From Streptomyces albiflavescens (lineage in GTDB: Bacteria; Actinomycetota; Actinomycetes; Streptomycetales; Streptomycetaceae): 64,000 bases of DNA. Shown here one piece after another: positions 41,288-49,339 of the stretch. Position 1 is the first letter of the stretch; the number at the start of each line of letters is the position of its first letter. The translations under genes were made by a program, and so were the position numbers. The stretch covers positions 95,710 through 159,709 of the forward strand of contig NZ_BMMM01000018.1 of NCBI RefSeq assembly GCF_014645835.1. The letters run 5' to 3'. The notes beneath the pieces are model-generated. The model searched no databases and was not told the origin of the DNA. It saw only the letters and a program-made list of their open reading frames with translations.

Positions 41288-44200
41288 CTACATCGGTGTC
41301 GTGACCGTGAGCGGCTCCCCGTCCCCGAGGTGCAGCAGACCCTTGCCCGGTGCGACCGGTCCGCCGACCATGCTCCGGTTCGTACGGATGCCGATCAGCT
41401 CGCCCGCGGAGGAGTCCTGCGGGCAGAGCAGGATGCCCCGGCGGCCCTTCTTCATCTCGACCTGCCAGCCGGAGAAGCCGCTGCACACGTCCTCCTCGTC
41501 ACCGGCGATGACCAGGGCGAGACCGCGCTCGCCGCCACGCTGGACGATCCGCTTGAAGACGGTCTCGGCGTCGCAGTCCTCCAGGACCTCGCCGTCGTCG
41601 ACCAGGACCACGATCGGCTCCTCGGGCGTGGCCGAGTCGATGGCCTCGCGCAGATCGTCGCTCTCGATGTCGTCCTCGTCGAAGACCTTCAACACGCCGT
41701 CCTGCCCGTCCAGTTCACGCAGCGGTGAGGGGCGCGGGGCGGCGACGACGAGACGTACACCCTGCGCCAGATAGGAACGCGCCAGGTTCATCAGCGTCGT
41801 ACTGCGGCCCGACTTGGCCGGACCCGCGATGACGAACGTCGGCACGCCCTGCGAGAGGTCGGGGCCGAAGCCCATGATGTCGTCGCCGCCGATGCCCACC
41901 AGGCCCCACAGCTTGGAGCGCGAGGCATCGGGATCGCGCATCTCCCAGGCGTCGTTGAAGCCGATCCGGGTGGGCAGCACATCGACGCGGAACGGGCGGC
42001 GGCCGCGTGGAAGGTGAGCGTCCCGCGCGGTCGCGGCCTCGCCGATCGCGGTGATCGCGGCGGCCTGTCCCTGACCCGTGGCGTCCTCGGTGAGCAGGGC
42101 GAACTGGGTCTCGGTGCCGTGCTCGTTGCGGTAGCCGCGGCCCGGCGGGATCTCCTCGGGAATCTTGCGTGCGTTGATGCCGATCAGCGAGAAGTCCGAG
42201 CGGTCGGCGAGCCGCAGACCGTACTTGTCCTCGGTGAGCGAGCCGATACGGGTCGAGAGGATCTGACGGTCACCGGTCATCACCATGTGCAGGCCGACGC
42301 TCGCGCCCTCCCGCATCATCGCGGTCAGCTGGTCCGTCAGATCACCGTGGTCGTACTCGCCGAGCGTGGGCAGCCAGCCCTCCCAGCGGTCTAGCAGCAC
42401 GACGATGTGCGGGAGCCGCTCCTCTTCCGGCGCGGCGGCCCGCTGCTCGCCGATGTCGGCGAAGCCCTTGTCCGCCAACAGGTCCTGTCGGCGGGTGAGT
42501 TCACCCTTCAGACGGGAGATGAGGCGCACCACGCGCTCGGTCTGGTTGCGGCTGACGACGGCGCCGCAGTGCGGCAGCCGGGTCAGCGCGTTGAGCGCGC
42601 CGTTGCCGCAGTCGATGCCGTAGAGGTGGACGTCCGCCGCGGAGTGCGTACGCGCCAGCGAGCCCGCGAGGGTCCGCAGGATCTGCGAGCGGCCACTGCG
42701 CGGCGCACCGCCGATGAGAAGGTGGCCGAAAGAGGCGAAGTCCACGACGACCGGGCGGCGGGCCTGGTCGGCGGGCAGGTCCTCGACGCCGTACGGCGCC
42801 GGCGGCAGCTTGCCCGGTCCGCCCGCGAAGGCGGGGAGCTGGATCTCGTCGAGCAGCAGTGTCTCGGAGAGCGCGGGCAGCCAGGGGCTGTGCTGGGCCG
42901 GGATACCGAGGAGCTGGTTGGCGTCGCGTACCGCGTCCACCAGCACCTTGAGGTCGGTGATCTCCTCCTCCTCGCGCGCCTCGGCCTTCGGCTTCACCAG
43001 CGCGGCACGGCCCAGGTCCTCCCAGCCGAGCGGGCCGGCCCAGGGCGCGAGCAGCGTCGGATCGGCGGCACCGGGGCGGCGGCCGCCCACCCGCCCCGAC
43101 TGGAACGGCACCAGCGAGGCGTGCCCGAGTCGGACGTACGCGCGACCCGGGGTGCTCTTGGAGATGTGTCCGGCCTCCGGGGAGTCGATGACATCGCTCG
43201 ACTCGCTGCCGTCGGTCACGCGCAGGGCGATACGGAGGTTGGTGTTGGCGCGGATCTCGGGCGACACGACACCGCTCGGCCGCTGGGTGGCAAGGAGCAG
43301 ATGGATGCCGAGCGAACGGCCTCGCTGGGCGATGTTGACCAGACCCGTCACGAAGTCGGGCAGATCGCGCACCATCGAGGCGAACTCGTCGATGACGATG
43401 AGGAGTCGGGGCACGGGCGCGTGCGACGGATCACGGCGTACGAGGTCCTGGTAGTCCTCGATGTCCTTGGCGTCGGCGGCGGCGAGGATGTGCTCGCGCC
43501 GCTTCAGTTCGGCGCCGAGCGACTCCAGGGCGCGCTCGACGAGATGGGCGTCGAGGTCGGTGACCATACCCACGGTGTGCGGGAGCTTCACACAGTCCTT
43601 GAACGCCGAGCCACCCTTGTAGTCGACGAGCACGAACGTCATGTTCTCCGGCGTGTTGGCCACGGCCAGCGACGCCACGATGGTCTGCAGCAGCTCCGAC
43701 TTACCCGAACCCGTCGTACCGGCGATCAGACCGTGCGGCCCGTCCCGACGCATGTCGATGCCGAACGGCCCGTCGTACGACTCACCGACGACCGCCATCG
43801 TCGACTGCCCGCCCATCCGCCAGCGCGCGGTGATCGCGTCGCTGGTCGGCGGCTCCAACTGCAGTACGTCCAGCAGCCGACTGGCACCCGGCAGGGCCGA
43901 GTCCTCGGTCTCGCCGCTGATGTCGCGAAGGGGGGACAGAGCGCGCGACAGCCGCGCGCACCAGGCCGCGGAGACGAAGTCCGGCCGTACGTTCCGTACG
44001 CGGGCGACACCCGTCTGCTGGACGCGCAGCCTCAGTTCGAGCGCCTTCTGCGCGCCGGACCGGGAGTCGTCGGCCTCGGCGGCGTGCCAGGCGTGGAAGG
44101 AGGGGAAGCCGCCGGGGGCTGCGGGCGCGGTCCGGGCGACCTGCTGCGGAGTCGCGTGCTCCTCGGGCTTCGGCTCCGCGATGACGATGGCCTGGCACTC

Positions 44201-45850
44201 GCCGGGCAGGAACCGCTCCTCGGCGTCCAGGCAGATCGCGTACATGGACATGGCCGGACCCTCACGCAGCAGCCGTACCACACCCGGCATGGAGCGCAGC
44301 CGCCGCGAACCGTCCCAGACGACGATGATGTCGGGATCGCCGAAGGAGGCCTTGTTGCCGTTCTGCTTGGCGGCCTTCTGGCGGGCGTCGAGCAGTTGGG
44401 TCAGCTCGCCGATGCGGGCGCCGACGGTCTCGGCGTCCGTGCCGATGAGGACGTTCGCGTCCTGGGCGCCGGCGGGCCGGCTGTGCGGCAGCCACCGCAC
44501 CCAGTCCCAGCCCTCCCGGCCGCTGTTCTCGGTCAGCACATAGAACTGGACGTCGAGCGGGCTGTGCAGCACCGCGGTCTGGGCGACGACCCAACGCCCC
44601 AGCGCCTGCGCCGAGTCGCCGGGTCCGGCGATGCCGATGACCCCACGCTCCTGCAACGGAAGGGCGACCGGCGCGTCCTCGATGGTCCAGGTGACCTCGC
44701 GCTTGTGGTCGTCCTGCTCCGGGTCGTCGAGCACGACGTCGGAGGGCAGTTGTCCGGTACCGACCCGCAGCAGCAGATGGTCCGCGTCGGTCCGCCGCCG
44801 CTCCCACAGCCGCGTACGCGGCCCGGTGCTCAGCGACAGTACGGTGGCGGGGTCGGGAACGGCCTGCCGCCGGTCGAGCCGCTCGGCGACGAGGGCGTCC
44901 TGGGCGTCCTTCTCGATCCGCTCCTTGTGCTCGTTGTACTCCTTGACCTGCTTCGCATGGGACTTGCGCCCCTGCTTCTTGTCCATGAAGAAGTTGCCGA
45001 ACATGATGAGCGGGCTCAGCAGCGCCATGATCAGGTAGTACCAGCGCCCGAAGATCATCACCGATACGACGGCACCGACCAACGGCGTCACGGCCATCAG
45101 CCAGGGCAGCGGCCGCGCTTCGTAGTCGCGGATCGGACTGGGCAGCCGGAACTTCGTCTCGCGCTCCGGCGGATGGAGCCGCGGCGGCCGGTTGTAGTCG
45201 AGCGCGGCGCCGTCTTCGGACCACTTGAGCGCGGCGTTGGGGGGCGAGTACCGGTCGAGCTCGAGGAGGGTGTTGCCGACGGCGATCTGACTGCCGAGGG
45301 GCCACTCGTCGTCGTCGCGTTCGTCGATGGCCTCGCCGTCGAGGGTGACGCCTTTCTTCTCCCCGTGTACGGCGACGCGACAGGTTCCGTCCGTTGCAAC
45401 TGACAACGTCAGGGCCCTTTGCGGGAGCTCGGGGTCGTCGATGCGTATGTAGGAGGAGGCGCCGGCGCCGATGTCGTACCGACCGATCCCGAGCCGGTGA
45501 ACGGCTCCGGCGGCAGGACCGCCCGCGATCCTGAGCTCGACGAGCCCGGTCGGCTCACCCGGCAGACACCCGGCGGGGTCGTGCAGGCTGACGACGGCGC
45601 CTTCGCGCAGCGGCGAGGTGCCGATGGTGGCGGAGGGATCGACGGGATACCCGTCGACGTAAGCGACGGGCGCCCCGCTACTGGCGGCCTGGTGCTGCCC
45701 AATGGGAATGATCTGGGCACCACCGCTGTACCCGACGTGCGACGCCAGTTCCTTGGCGATGTCCCCCACCAAGGACTCAGGATCCGCATCAAGAACCACG
45801 TCGGCGGTGGCGCCGCCAAGCGGGTCGACGACGGTCAGAGTCAGGCGCAC
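41288..45850 (-). CDS. EssC/EccC-like T7SS ATPase with N-terminal FHA domain
   Basis: 1520 aa from the GTG at 45850 (GGGGAGGACGAAC upstream). A ubiquitin-like start (VRLTLTVVDPLGGATADVVL) is followed by an FHA-like domain (HRLGIGRYDIGAGASSYIRI), two membrane helices (LPWLMAVTPLVGAVVSVMIF, YYLIMALLSPLIMFGNFFM) and three FtsK/SpoIIIE domains. Domain 1 has a full Walker A, GTTGSGKSELL near residue 707, and Walker B LLIVIDEF; domains 2 and 3 have GAPRSGRS near 1048 and GPAKSGRS near 1345, with the Walker lysine replaced by Arg. FHA fusion resembles Bacillus/Staphylococcus EssC more than mycobacterial EccC. No eccB, eccD, eccE or mycP lies in the window. Confidence 0.9.
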   Translation of the reverse strand: MRLTLTVVDPLGGATADVVLDADPESLVGDIAKELASHVGYSGGAQIIPIGQHQAASSGAPVAYVDGYPVDPSATIGTSPLREGAVVSLHDPAGCLPGEPTGLVELRIAGGPAAGAVHRLGIGRYDIGAGASSYIRIDDPELPQRALTLSVATDGTCRVAVHGEKKGVTLDGEAIDERDDDEWPLGSQIAVGNTLLELDRYSPPNAALKWSEDGAALDYNRPPRLHPPERETKFRLPSPIRDYEARPLPWLMAVTPLVGAVVSVMIFGRWYYLIMALLSPLIMFGNFFMDKKQGRKSHAKQVKEYNEHKERIEKDAQDALVAERLDRRQAVPDPATVLSLSTGPRTRLWERRRTDADHLLLRVGTGQLPSDVVLDDPEQDDHKREVTWTIEDAPVALPLQERGVIGIAGPGDSAQALGRWVVAQTAVLHSPLDVQFYVLTENSGREGWDWVRWLPHSRPAGAQDANVLIGTDAETVGARIGELTQLLDARQKAAKQNGNKASFGDPDIIVVWDGSRRLRSMPGVVRLLREGPAMSMYAICLDAEERFLPGECQAIVIAEPKPEEHATPQQVARTAPAAPGGFPSFHAWHAAEADDSRSGAQKALELRLRVQQTGVARVRNVRPDFVSAAWCARLSRALSPLRDISGETEDSALPGASRLLDVLQLEPPTSDAITARWRMGGQSTMAVVGESYDGPFGIDMRRDGPHGLIAGTTGSGKSELLQTIVASLAVANTPENMTFVLVDYKGGSAFKDCVKLPHTVGMVTDLDAHLVERALESLGAELKRREHILAAADAKDIEDYQDLVRRDPSHAPVPRLLIVIDEFASMVRDLPDFVTGLVNIAQRGRSLGIHLLLATQRPSGVVSPEIRANTNLRIALRVTDGSESSDVIDSPEAGHISKSTPGRAYVRLGHASLVPFQSGRVGGRRPGAADPTLLAPWAGPLGWEDLGRAALVKPKAEAREEEEITDLKVLVDAVRDANQLLGIPAQHSPWLPALSETLLLDEIQLPAFAGGPGKLPPAPYGVEDLPADQARRPVVVDFASFGHLLIGGAPRSGRSQILRTLAGSLARTHSAADVHLYGIDCGNGALNALTRLPHCGAVVSRNQTERVVRLISRLKGELTRRQDLLADKGFADIGEQRAAAPEEERLPHIVVLLDRWEGWLPTLGEYDHGDLTDQLTAMMREGASVGLHMVMTGDRQILSTRIGSLTEDKYGLRLADRSDFSLIGINARKIPEEIPPGRGYRNEHGTETQFALLTEDATGQGQAAAITAIGEAATARDAHLPRGRRPFRVDVLPTRIGFNDAWEMRDPDASRSKLWGLVGIGGDDIMGFGPDLSQGVPTFVIAGPAKSGRSTTLMNLARSYLAQGVRLVVAAPRPSPLRELDGQDGVLKVFDEDDIESDDLREAIDSATPEEPIVVLVDDGEVLEDCDAETVFKRIVQRGGERGLALVIAGDEEDVCSGFSGWQVEMKKGRRGILLCPQDSSAGELIGIRTNRSMVGGPVAPGKGLLHLGDGEPLTVTTPM

Positions 45851-46172
45851 GTTCGTCCTCCCCAGGCACCTGAGGCCGCTTCCGGAACGCCGGCCACAGT
45901 GACCTCGACGATAGCCGCTTCCCGCTTCCCGCAGGCAACGGCCTGTGTGAGAGGTCTCTGGAGGCCTCCGGCGGGATATGGGGTCCTGAGGCCCGCGCGG
46001 GCGGGCGCACTTGGTCGTCCCCGGACACAACCGGGGTCCTCTCGTGACAGAACCGGGGTGTGCTCCTGCAAGCGCCGTAAGTAAGCTGCTGCCTCAAGCG
46101 GACGATCGCATCATCCGCATCAGGAGCCACGGGGGTTGGCCCTGCGGCGAGTTGAAGTACGGAGGACGCCAC

Positions 46173-46481
46173 ATGGCCGGCGGCAAAGACGCAGACATCA
46201 CATACGAGAAGATGCGGCACGCTGCTAAGCGACTGGGCCACGAGAAGGAGAAGATGGAGGACAAGCTCCACGGCCTCGACAGCTACATCGACGACCTCGT
46301 CGCGCACGGCTACACGACCACGAAGGGTTCGGGGGCCTTCGACGACTCCTTCAAGGAGTTCACCAAGGGCATGAAGGACACCCTTGAGGGCCTCAAGGGC
46401 ATGGCCAAGTTCCTCGAGGACGCCGCGAAGGCGTACGAGGACCTGGACGACCAGCTGGCCAAGGGCGTCAAGGGGAAGTAA
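46173..46481 (+). CDS. Esx-like small helical protein (GSG variant)
   Basis: 102 aa, ATG at 46173 with GGAGGACGCC upstream. It is all helical with a central turn KGSGAFDDSFKEFTKG and a C-terminal AKAYEDLDDQLAKG. Size, helical hairpin and position divergent from the EccC-like gene fit a WXG100 protein, but W-x-G itself is missing; GSG takes its place. The same GSG and AxAYxxLDxxLA motifs occur in the small proteins at 50695 and 51836. A strong hairpin terminator follows. Confidence 0.75.
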   Translation: MAGGKDADITYEKMRHAAKRLGHEKEKMEDKLHGLDSYIDDLVAHGYTTTKGSGAFDDSFKEFTKGMKDTLEGLKGMAKFLEDAAKAYEDLDDQLAKGVKGK

Positions 46482-46507
46482 AGTCCGCGCTCACTGCGCG
46501 ACTTGGG

Positions 46508-46538
46508 TGCGACGGGACACATGCGGTGTCCCGTCGCA
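46508..46538 (+). terminator. Terminator after the Esx-like gene
   Basis: A perfect 13-bp stem, TGCGACGGGACAC (46508-46520) and GTGTCCCGTCGCA (46526-46538), with a 5-base loop, 26 bases after the stop. Confidence 0.8.
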
Positions 46539-46670
46539 TCGTGGCACAGCCCGTCCCGAAGCGGGCACCATTCCCGGCCTCGGTGCGCTGAAGCATCTCG
46601 GCGGCAGCCAAGGAGTCGCGGCTGCTCGTTGCGGAGAGGGCCAACTGGGGAGGAGGGGGCCGCCCACGAC

Positions 46671-46900
46671 ATGGTCCCCTCGTCGGTCATTGCCGCCATT
46701 CCGGCCGCCAGGGCCGCGGCCGAACGCTACGGGCGAGAGGTCCGCTTCGCCATCCGCAGGCAGGTTCCCGACACGACGTCGACTGATGGCGTGGGCTGTC
46801 GCGCCAGGTGTACGTGGAGTTGGCCGCGGGTTCGTCGCAGATGACCGTCATCCATGATCCGTCGGTGAAACTGATGCGCGGCCTGTCGCCGGGGGTGTGG
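46671..46900 (+). pseudogene. Possible frameshifted small gene
   Basis: ATG at 46671 follows GGGGAGGAGGGGG and reads VPSSVIAAIPAARAAAERYG then REVRFAIRRQVPDTTS, a plausible protein start, before breaking into a Cys/Trp/Arg-rich tail. The +2-related frame from about 46796 continues sensibly as SRQVYVELAAGSSQMTVIHD and PSVKLMRGL. Together they look like one small protein broken by a frameshift near 46790-46806. No family was recognised. Confidence 0.3.
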
Positions 46901-46963
46901 GCTTCGTCGTCGGCCAGTGCCCTCGTTCGGGTTCGCCGTGACGACCGGGAGGCGAAGACGTGC

Positions 46964-46983
46964 GACGTATACGTCATGTATAC
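46964..46983 (+). promoter_or_regulatory. Antitoxin promoter-operator
   Basis: GACGTATACGTC (46964-46975) is a perfect palindrome, and the palindromic hexamer GTATAC occurs at 46967-46972 and again at 46978-46983, 11 bases apart. TATACT at 46979-46984 region could serve as a -10 box. The ATG of the antitoxin is at 46991, so the operator is just upstream. Confidence 0.5.
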
Positions 46984-46990
46984 TCTCCGC

Positions 46991-47272
46991 ATGTCCGACG
47001 TCATGATCCGCGTGCCCGCCGAAGTTCGAGACCAGCTCGCTGCCGTGGCCGAGGCGCGTGGTACCAGCCTTCGCGCCCTCATGCAGGACATAGCCGCTCA
47101 GACGCTGACCCCCGACCAGATCAAGGAACGGGGCGATCGCACTCGTGCCCTGCTCGCCGAACGCTTCGGGCACTACGTGACGGATGAGGAGTCCGCTGAG
47201 ATGCGGAGCAAGATGCGCGAAGCCGCCGCGGCTCACCGTGCTGCTCTGGCAGAGGCGGAGTCGTCCCGTTGA
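46991..47272 (+). CDS. Antitoxin of a PIN-toxin pair (ribbon-helix-helix-like)
   Basis: 93 aa. It starts SDVMIRVPAEVRDQLAAVAE, then ARGTSLRALMQDIAAQTLTP: a short beta strand followed by two helices, as in VapB/RHH DNA-binding antitoxins. The charged helical rest would bind the toxin. The ATG at 46991 is preferred over in-frame GTGs upstream because a palindromic operator lies immediately before it. The stop overlaps the TTG start of the toxin gene. Confidence 0.75.
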   Translation: MSDVMIRVPAEVRDQLAAVAEARGTSLRALMQDIAAQTLTPDQIKERGDRTRALLAERFGHYVTDEESAEMRSKMREAAAAHRAALAEAESSR

Positions 47273-47661
47273 TCGAGACCGAGCATTACGTCCTGGACGC
47301 TCCGACTCTCATGGCGATGGGGGGCAACAAGCAGGTATCCGGTCTCATTCACGCTGCGGCTGCCAGTGGTGAAGTCCGCCTGTGGGTGCCCGTCATGTGC
47401 CTCGTTGAAGCGGAGCGCGAGCGTGCGGGGATTGTCGGTCATGTCGGCATGCTGGTGGACGTGCTGCACATGATCGACGATGACTACGCGATGGCCGTGA
47501 CCATCGCTGAACTGTGCCGTGACGGTGTCCCGTTCGGTGTCGGCGCTGCCGTGCACGCCGCGAGGCCGAACCACATGCTCCCCGAGGGGGCGCTCGTCGC
47601 CACCGTGGCGCCGGAGTCCTACGAAGGGCTCGGGGTCGGGGTCATGGACCTGAACCGCTGA
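47269..47661 (+). CDS. PIN-domain toxin (VapC-like)
   Basis: 130 aa, TTG start overlapping the antitoxin stop. The first acidic residue in HYVLDAPTLMAM, a second in MCLVEAERERAG, and the C-terminal AAVHAARPNHMLPEGALVAT with a final strand VGVMDLN follow the layout of a divergent PIN ribonuclease family common in Streptomyces. It probably cleaves RNA when free of the antitoxin. Its 3' end converges on cassette A with 28 bases between. Confidence 0.72.
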   Translation: MIETEHYVLDAPTLMAMGGNKQVSGLIHAAAASGEVRLWVPVMCLVEAERERAGIVGHVGMLVDVLHMIDDDYAMAVTIAELCRDGVPFGVGAAVHAARPNHMLPEGALVATVAPESYEGLGVGVMDLNR

Positions 47662-47689
47662 GGCATTGCTTCCACGCCGACTCGGGTCG

Positions 47690-48280
47690 TCACGCCTCAT
47701 CTCTGATCCAGAGACTTCTGGCGAAGTCGTCGATGGCGTCGAAGGAGGTTTCGAGGAGGGCGGGGTCGTCGTAATGGCCTTTGAGGACCAGATCGATGTC
47801 GTGGGCCGAGTCGTTCCAGGCGTAGGTGACGGAGAGCATCAGCCCACCGTCGGGACCGGTCCAACTGCGCAGGCTGCGCAGACCCTCGCCCAGATGGGGC
47901 GAGACGAAGGGGACGGTCTCCACCCGCTGGCTGGCCTCGGCGGCCGTGGGATCGGGTTCGGCCAGCATGCTCAGGTGCAGGGGACTGTGCTCCTCGTCGC
48001 AGGCGAACTGCTTGGTGAAGAAGACCAGCGGTGCGGCCTGTGGCGGCATCGGACCGAAGAGGTACGCCTGGTCGGCCTCGACTCGGTCGCGCAGCATGGC
48101 GGCCGAGCCCTCCAGAAACTTCTTCATCTGCCGCTTCTCGCGCCACGTGAGCTTGCGCCGGTGGAGCAGGGCACTCGCGTCGAGTTGCAGGTCCAGCCAC
48201 TGTGCGAACTCCGACTTGCTGCCGCCCAGCGGCATGCGGAACCACAGGGCCGGATCGGAATCGGTCTCGACGGTCGTCAT
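47690..48280 (-). CDS. Cassette A accessory protein 2
   Basis: 196 aa, ATG overlapping the stop of the gene upstream (ATGA). An N-terminal helical part (WLDLQLDASALLHRRKLTWR) is followed by beta strands (GGLMLSVTYAW, HDIDLVLKGHYDD) and a terminal helix SFDAIDDFARSLWIRDEA. The final F-D-A-I/V-x-x-x-x-R-x pattern is shared with the proteins at 48277, 54425 and 59884, so all seem related. The alpha/beta layout suggests a Mog1/PsbP-like fold (inference). Fifth and last gene of cassette A. Confidence 0.65.
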   Translation of the reverse strand: MTTVETDSDPALWFRMPLGGSKSEFAQWLDLQLDASALLHRRKLTWREKRQMKKFLEGSAAMLRDRVEADQAYLFGPMPPQAAPLVFFTKQFACDEEHSPLHLSMLAEPDPTAAEASQRVETVPFVSPHLGEGLRSLRSWTGPDGGLMLSVTYAWNDSAHDIDLVLKGHYDDPALLETSFDAIDDFARSLWIRDEA

Positions 48281-48915
48281 GCGTAGCTCCAGCGGAAAGT
48301 GGTCATCACGGCATCGAAGAGTTCGACCAGGGTCTCGGTGAACTCGATGTCCATGTCGGGGGTGGTCAGCGTGCTGAAGGAGAACGTCAGCCACTGGGCG
48401 GGGACGCTGTGCGTGATCGGCACGGTGTACTGCACCCGCCAGGACGGCACCTCGACTCCCTTGTCCGGATCGGCGGGCAGCTTCTGCAGGATGCGCACGG
48501 CCGCCGTTCCGTCGAGTTCCCGGGCCGAGGCCTCCTCGGCATCACGGGCGAGATCAATGAGTACGGCCTCGGGCTCGATGTTCCCTGCCGGTGCCCCCAG
48601 CGGCTCGGAGGCAACAAAAGAGGCCGGGATGAGCATTCCGTGCATGCGCTCGACGGGCAGATAGAGCGTCAGGCCGTCCGAATTGCGAGCCTGTCGAACG
48701 GTCTGCTTCAGTTCTTTCGTGAGCTGCAGCCGGGCCTTCGGAATGTCGTCCTTCGGGAATCCGGCGGGGAGTTGAGACACGGATTTCCGTACGATTCGCT
48801 GGATTGCCTCTCTTGTGCCGCTCCGGAGCGGAATGGTGTCCCATCCGGGTGGCGGGACGAGATTGAATCCGACCGGGACACGGACGGATTCCAGGAAGTT
48901 CTCAGGATGTGACAC
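48277..48915 (-). CDS. Cassette A accessory protein 1
   Basis: 212 aa from the GTG at 48915, which overlaps the upstream gene by 14 bases. It starts with FNLVPPPGWDTIPLRSGTRE, the same P-x-G-W opening as the protein at 54425 (IAVPEGWERVVLDPDRW) and as PESWWEFDVR at 59884, then two helices, strands (RVQYTVPITHSVPAQWLTFS, FSTLT) and the terminal LVELFDAVMTTFRWSYA. This pattern resembles Mog1/PsbP-like proteins such as LpqN (inference). No signal peptide, so it is cytosolic; a chaperone or immunity role within the T7SS cassette is possible. Confidence 0.68.
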   Translation of the reverse strand: MSHPENFLESVRVPVGFNLVPPPGWDTIPLRSGTREAIQRIVRKSVSQLPAGFPKDDIPKARLQLTKELKQTVRQARNSDGLTLYLPVERMHGMLIPASFVASEPLGAPAGNIEPEAVLIDLARDAEEASARELDGTAAVRILQKLPADPDKGVEVPSWRVQYTVPITHSVPAQWLTFSFSTLTTPDMDIEFTETLVELFDAVMTTFRWSYA

Positions 48916-49285
48916 TGCGGTTCCGCATCTTCTCCGCGACCCAGGTCGCGCCAACCAGCACGGTGAACAACGGGGCTCCGACGATTCCCGGCCAGAAGGA
49001 GCTGATGAGGCTGGGCAGCAGTAGGGCCCAGCCCATGGCGAGATCACGCGTCAGTAGCGGAGGTCGCTTGCTGGGCGTGGGATTCTTGATCAGGATCCAC
49101 AGGAGATGGAGCAGACAGCCCGCCAGCATGGCCCAGTAGATCCAGAACAGGACATCACGACCGGCATCGGGGATCAGGAGCGAGATTCCGATCAACGGGA
49201 CGATGGACAACAGCGCGCCGATGATGGTCACCCGCACTCTGAAATTCGTACCCGAGCCCAGCTGTTCCCTGAGAGAATCAGCCAT
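48902..49285 (-). CDS. Cassette A small membrane protein
   Basis: 127 aa from the ATG at 49285. Four hydrophobic segments: VTIIGALLSIVPLIGISLLI, VLFWIYWAMLAGCLLHLLWI, MGWALLLPSLISSF and GAPLFTVLVGATWVAEKM. No family recognised. Third gene of cassette A, in the same position as the membrane protein of cassette B at 53607, though the two are not clearly homologous. Confidence 0.72.
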   Translation of the reverse strand: MADSLREQLGSGTNFRVRVTIIGALLSIVPLIGISLLIPDAGRDVLFWIYWAMLAGCLLHLLWILIKNPTPSKRPPLLTRDLAMGWALLLPSLISSFWPGIVGAPLFTVLVGATWVAEKMRNRSVTS

Positions 49286-49339
49286 TATCCCTGCTTTCCT
49301 TGCCGCGTTCACCGGTGTTCCGGGCGCGCCATCGAGTGT

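Larger units (their letters stand above)
46482..46990. other. 509-bp region between Esx-like gene and toxin-antitoxin pair
   Basis: Holds the terminator at 46508, a possible frameshifted small gene (46671-46900) and the antitoxin promoter-operator at 46964-46983. Nothing else was recognised. Confidence 0.5.

Noticed and set aside
42407..45403. 998-codon plus-strand open frame
   Set aside because: It is antisense to the EccC-like gene, is Arg/Gly/Val/Leu-rich with no domain, and results from high GC at third codon positions.
45851..46030. Longer start for the EccC-like gene (60 extra residues)
   Set aside because: The extension is Arg/Pro/Gly-rich, overlaps the divergent promoter region, and the GTG at 45850 has a strong ribosome site and begins the ubiquitin-like domain.
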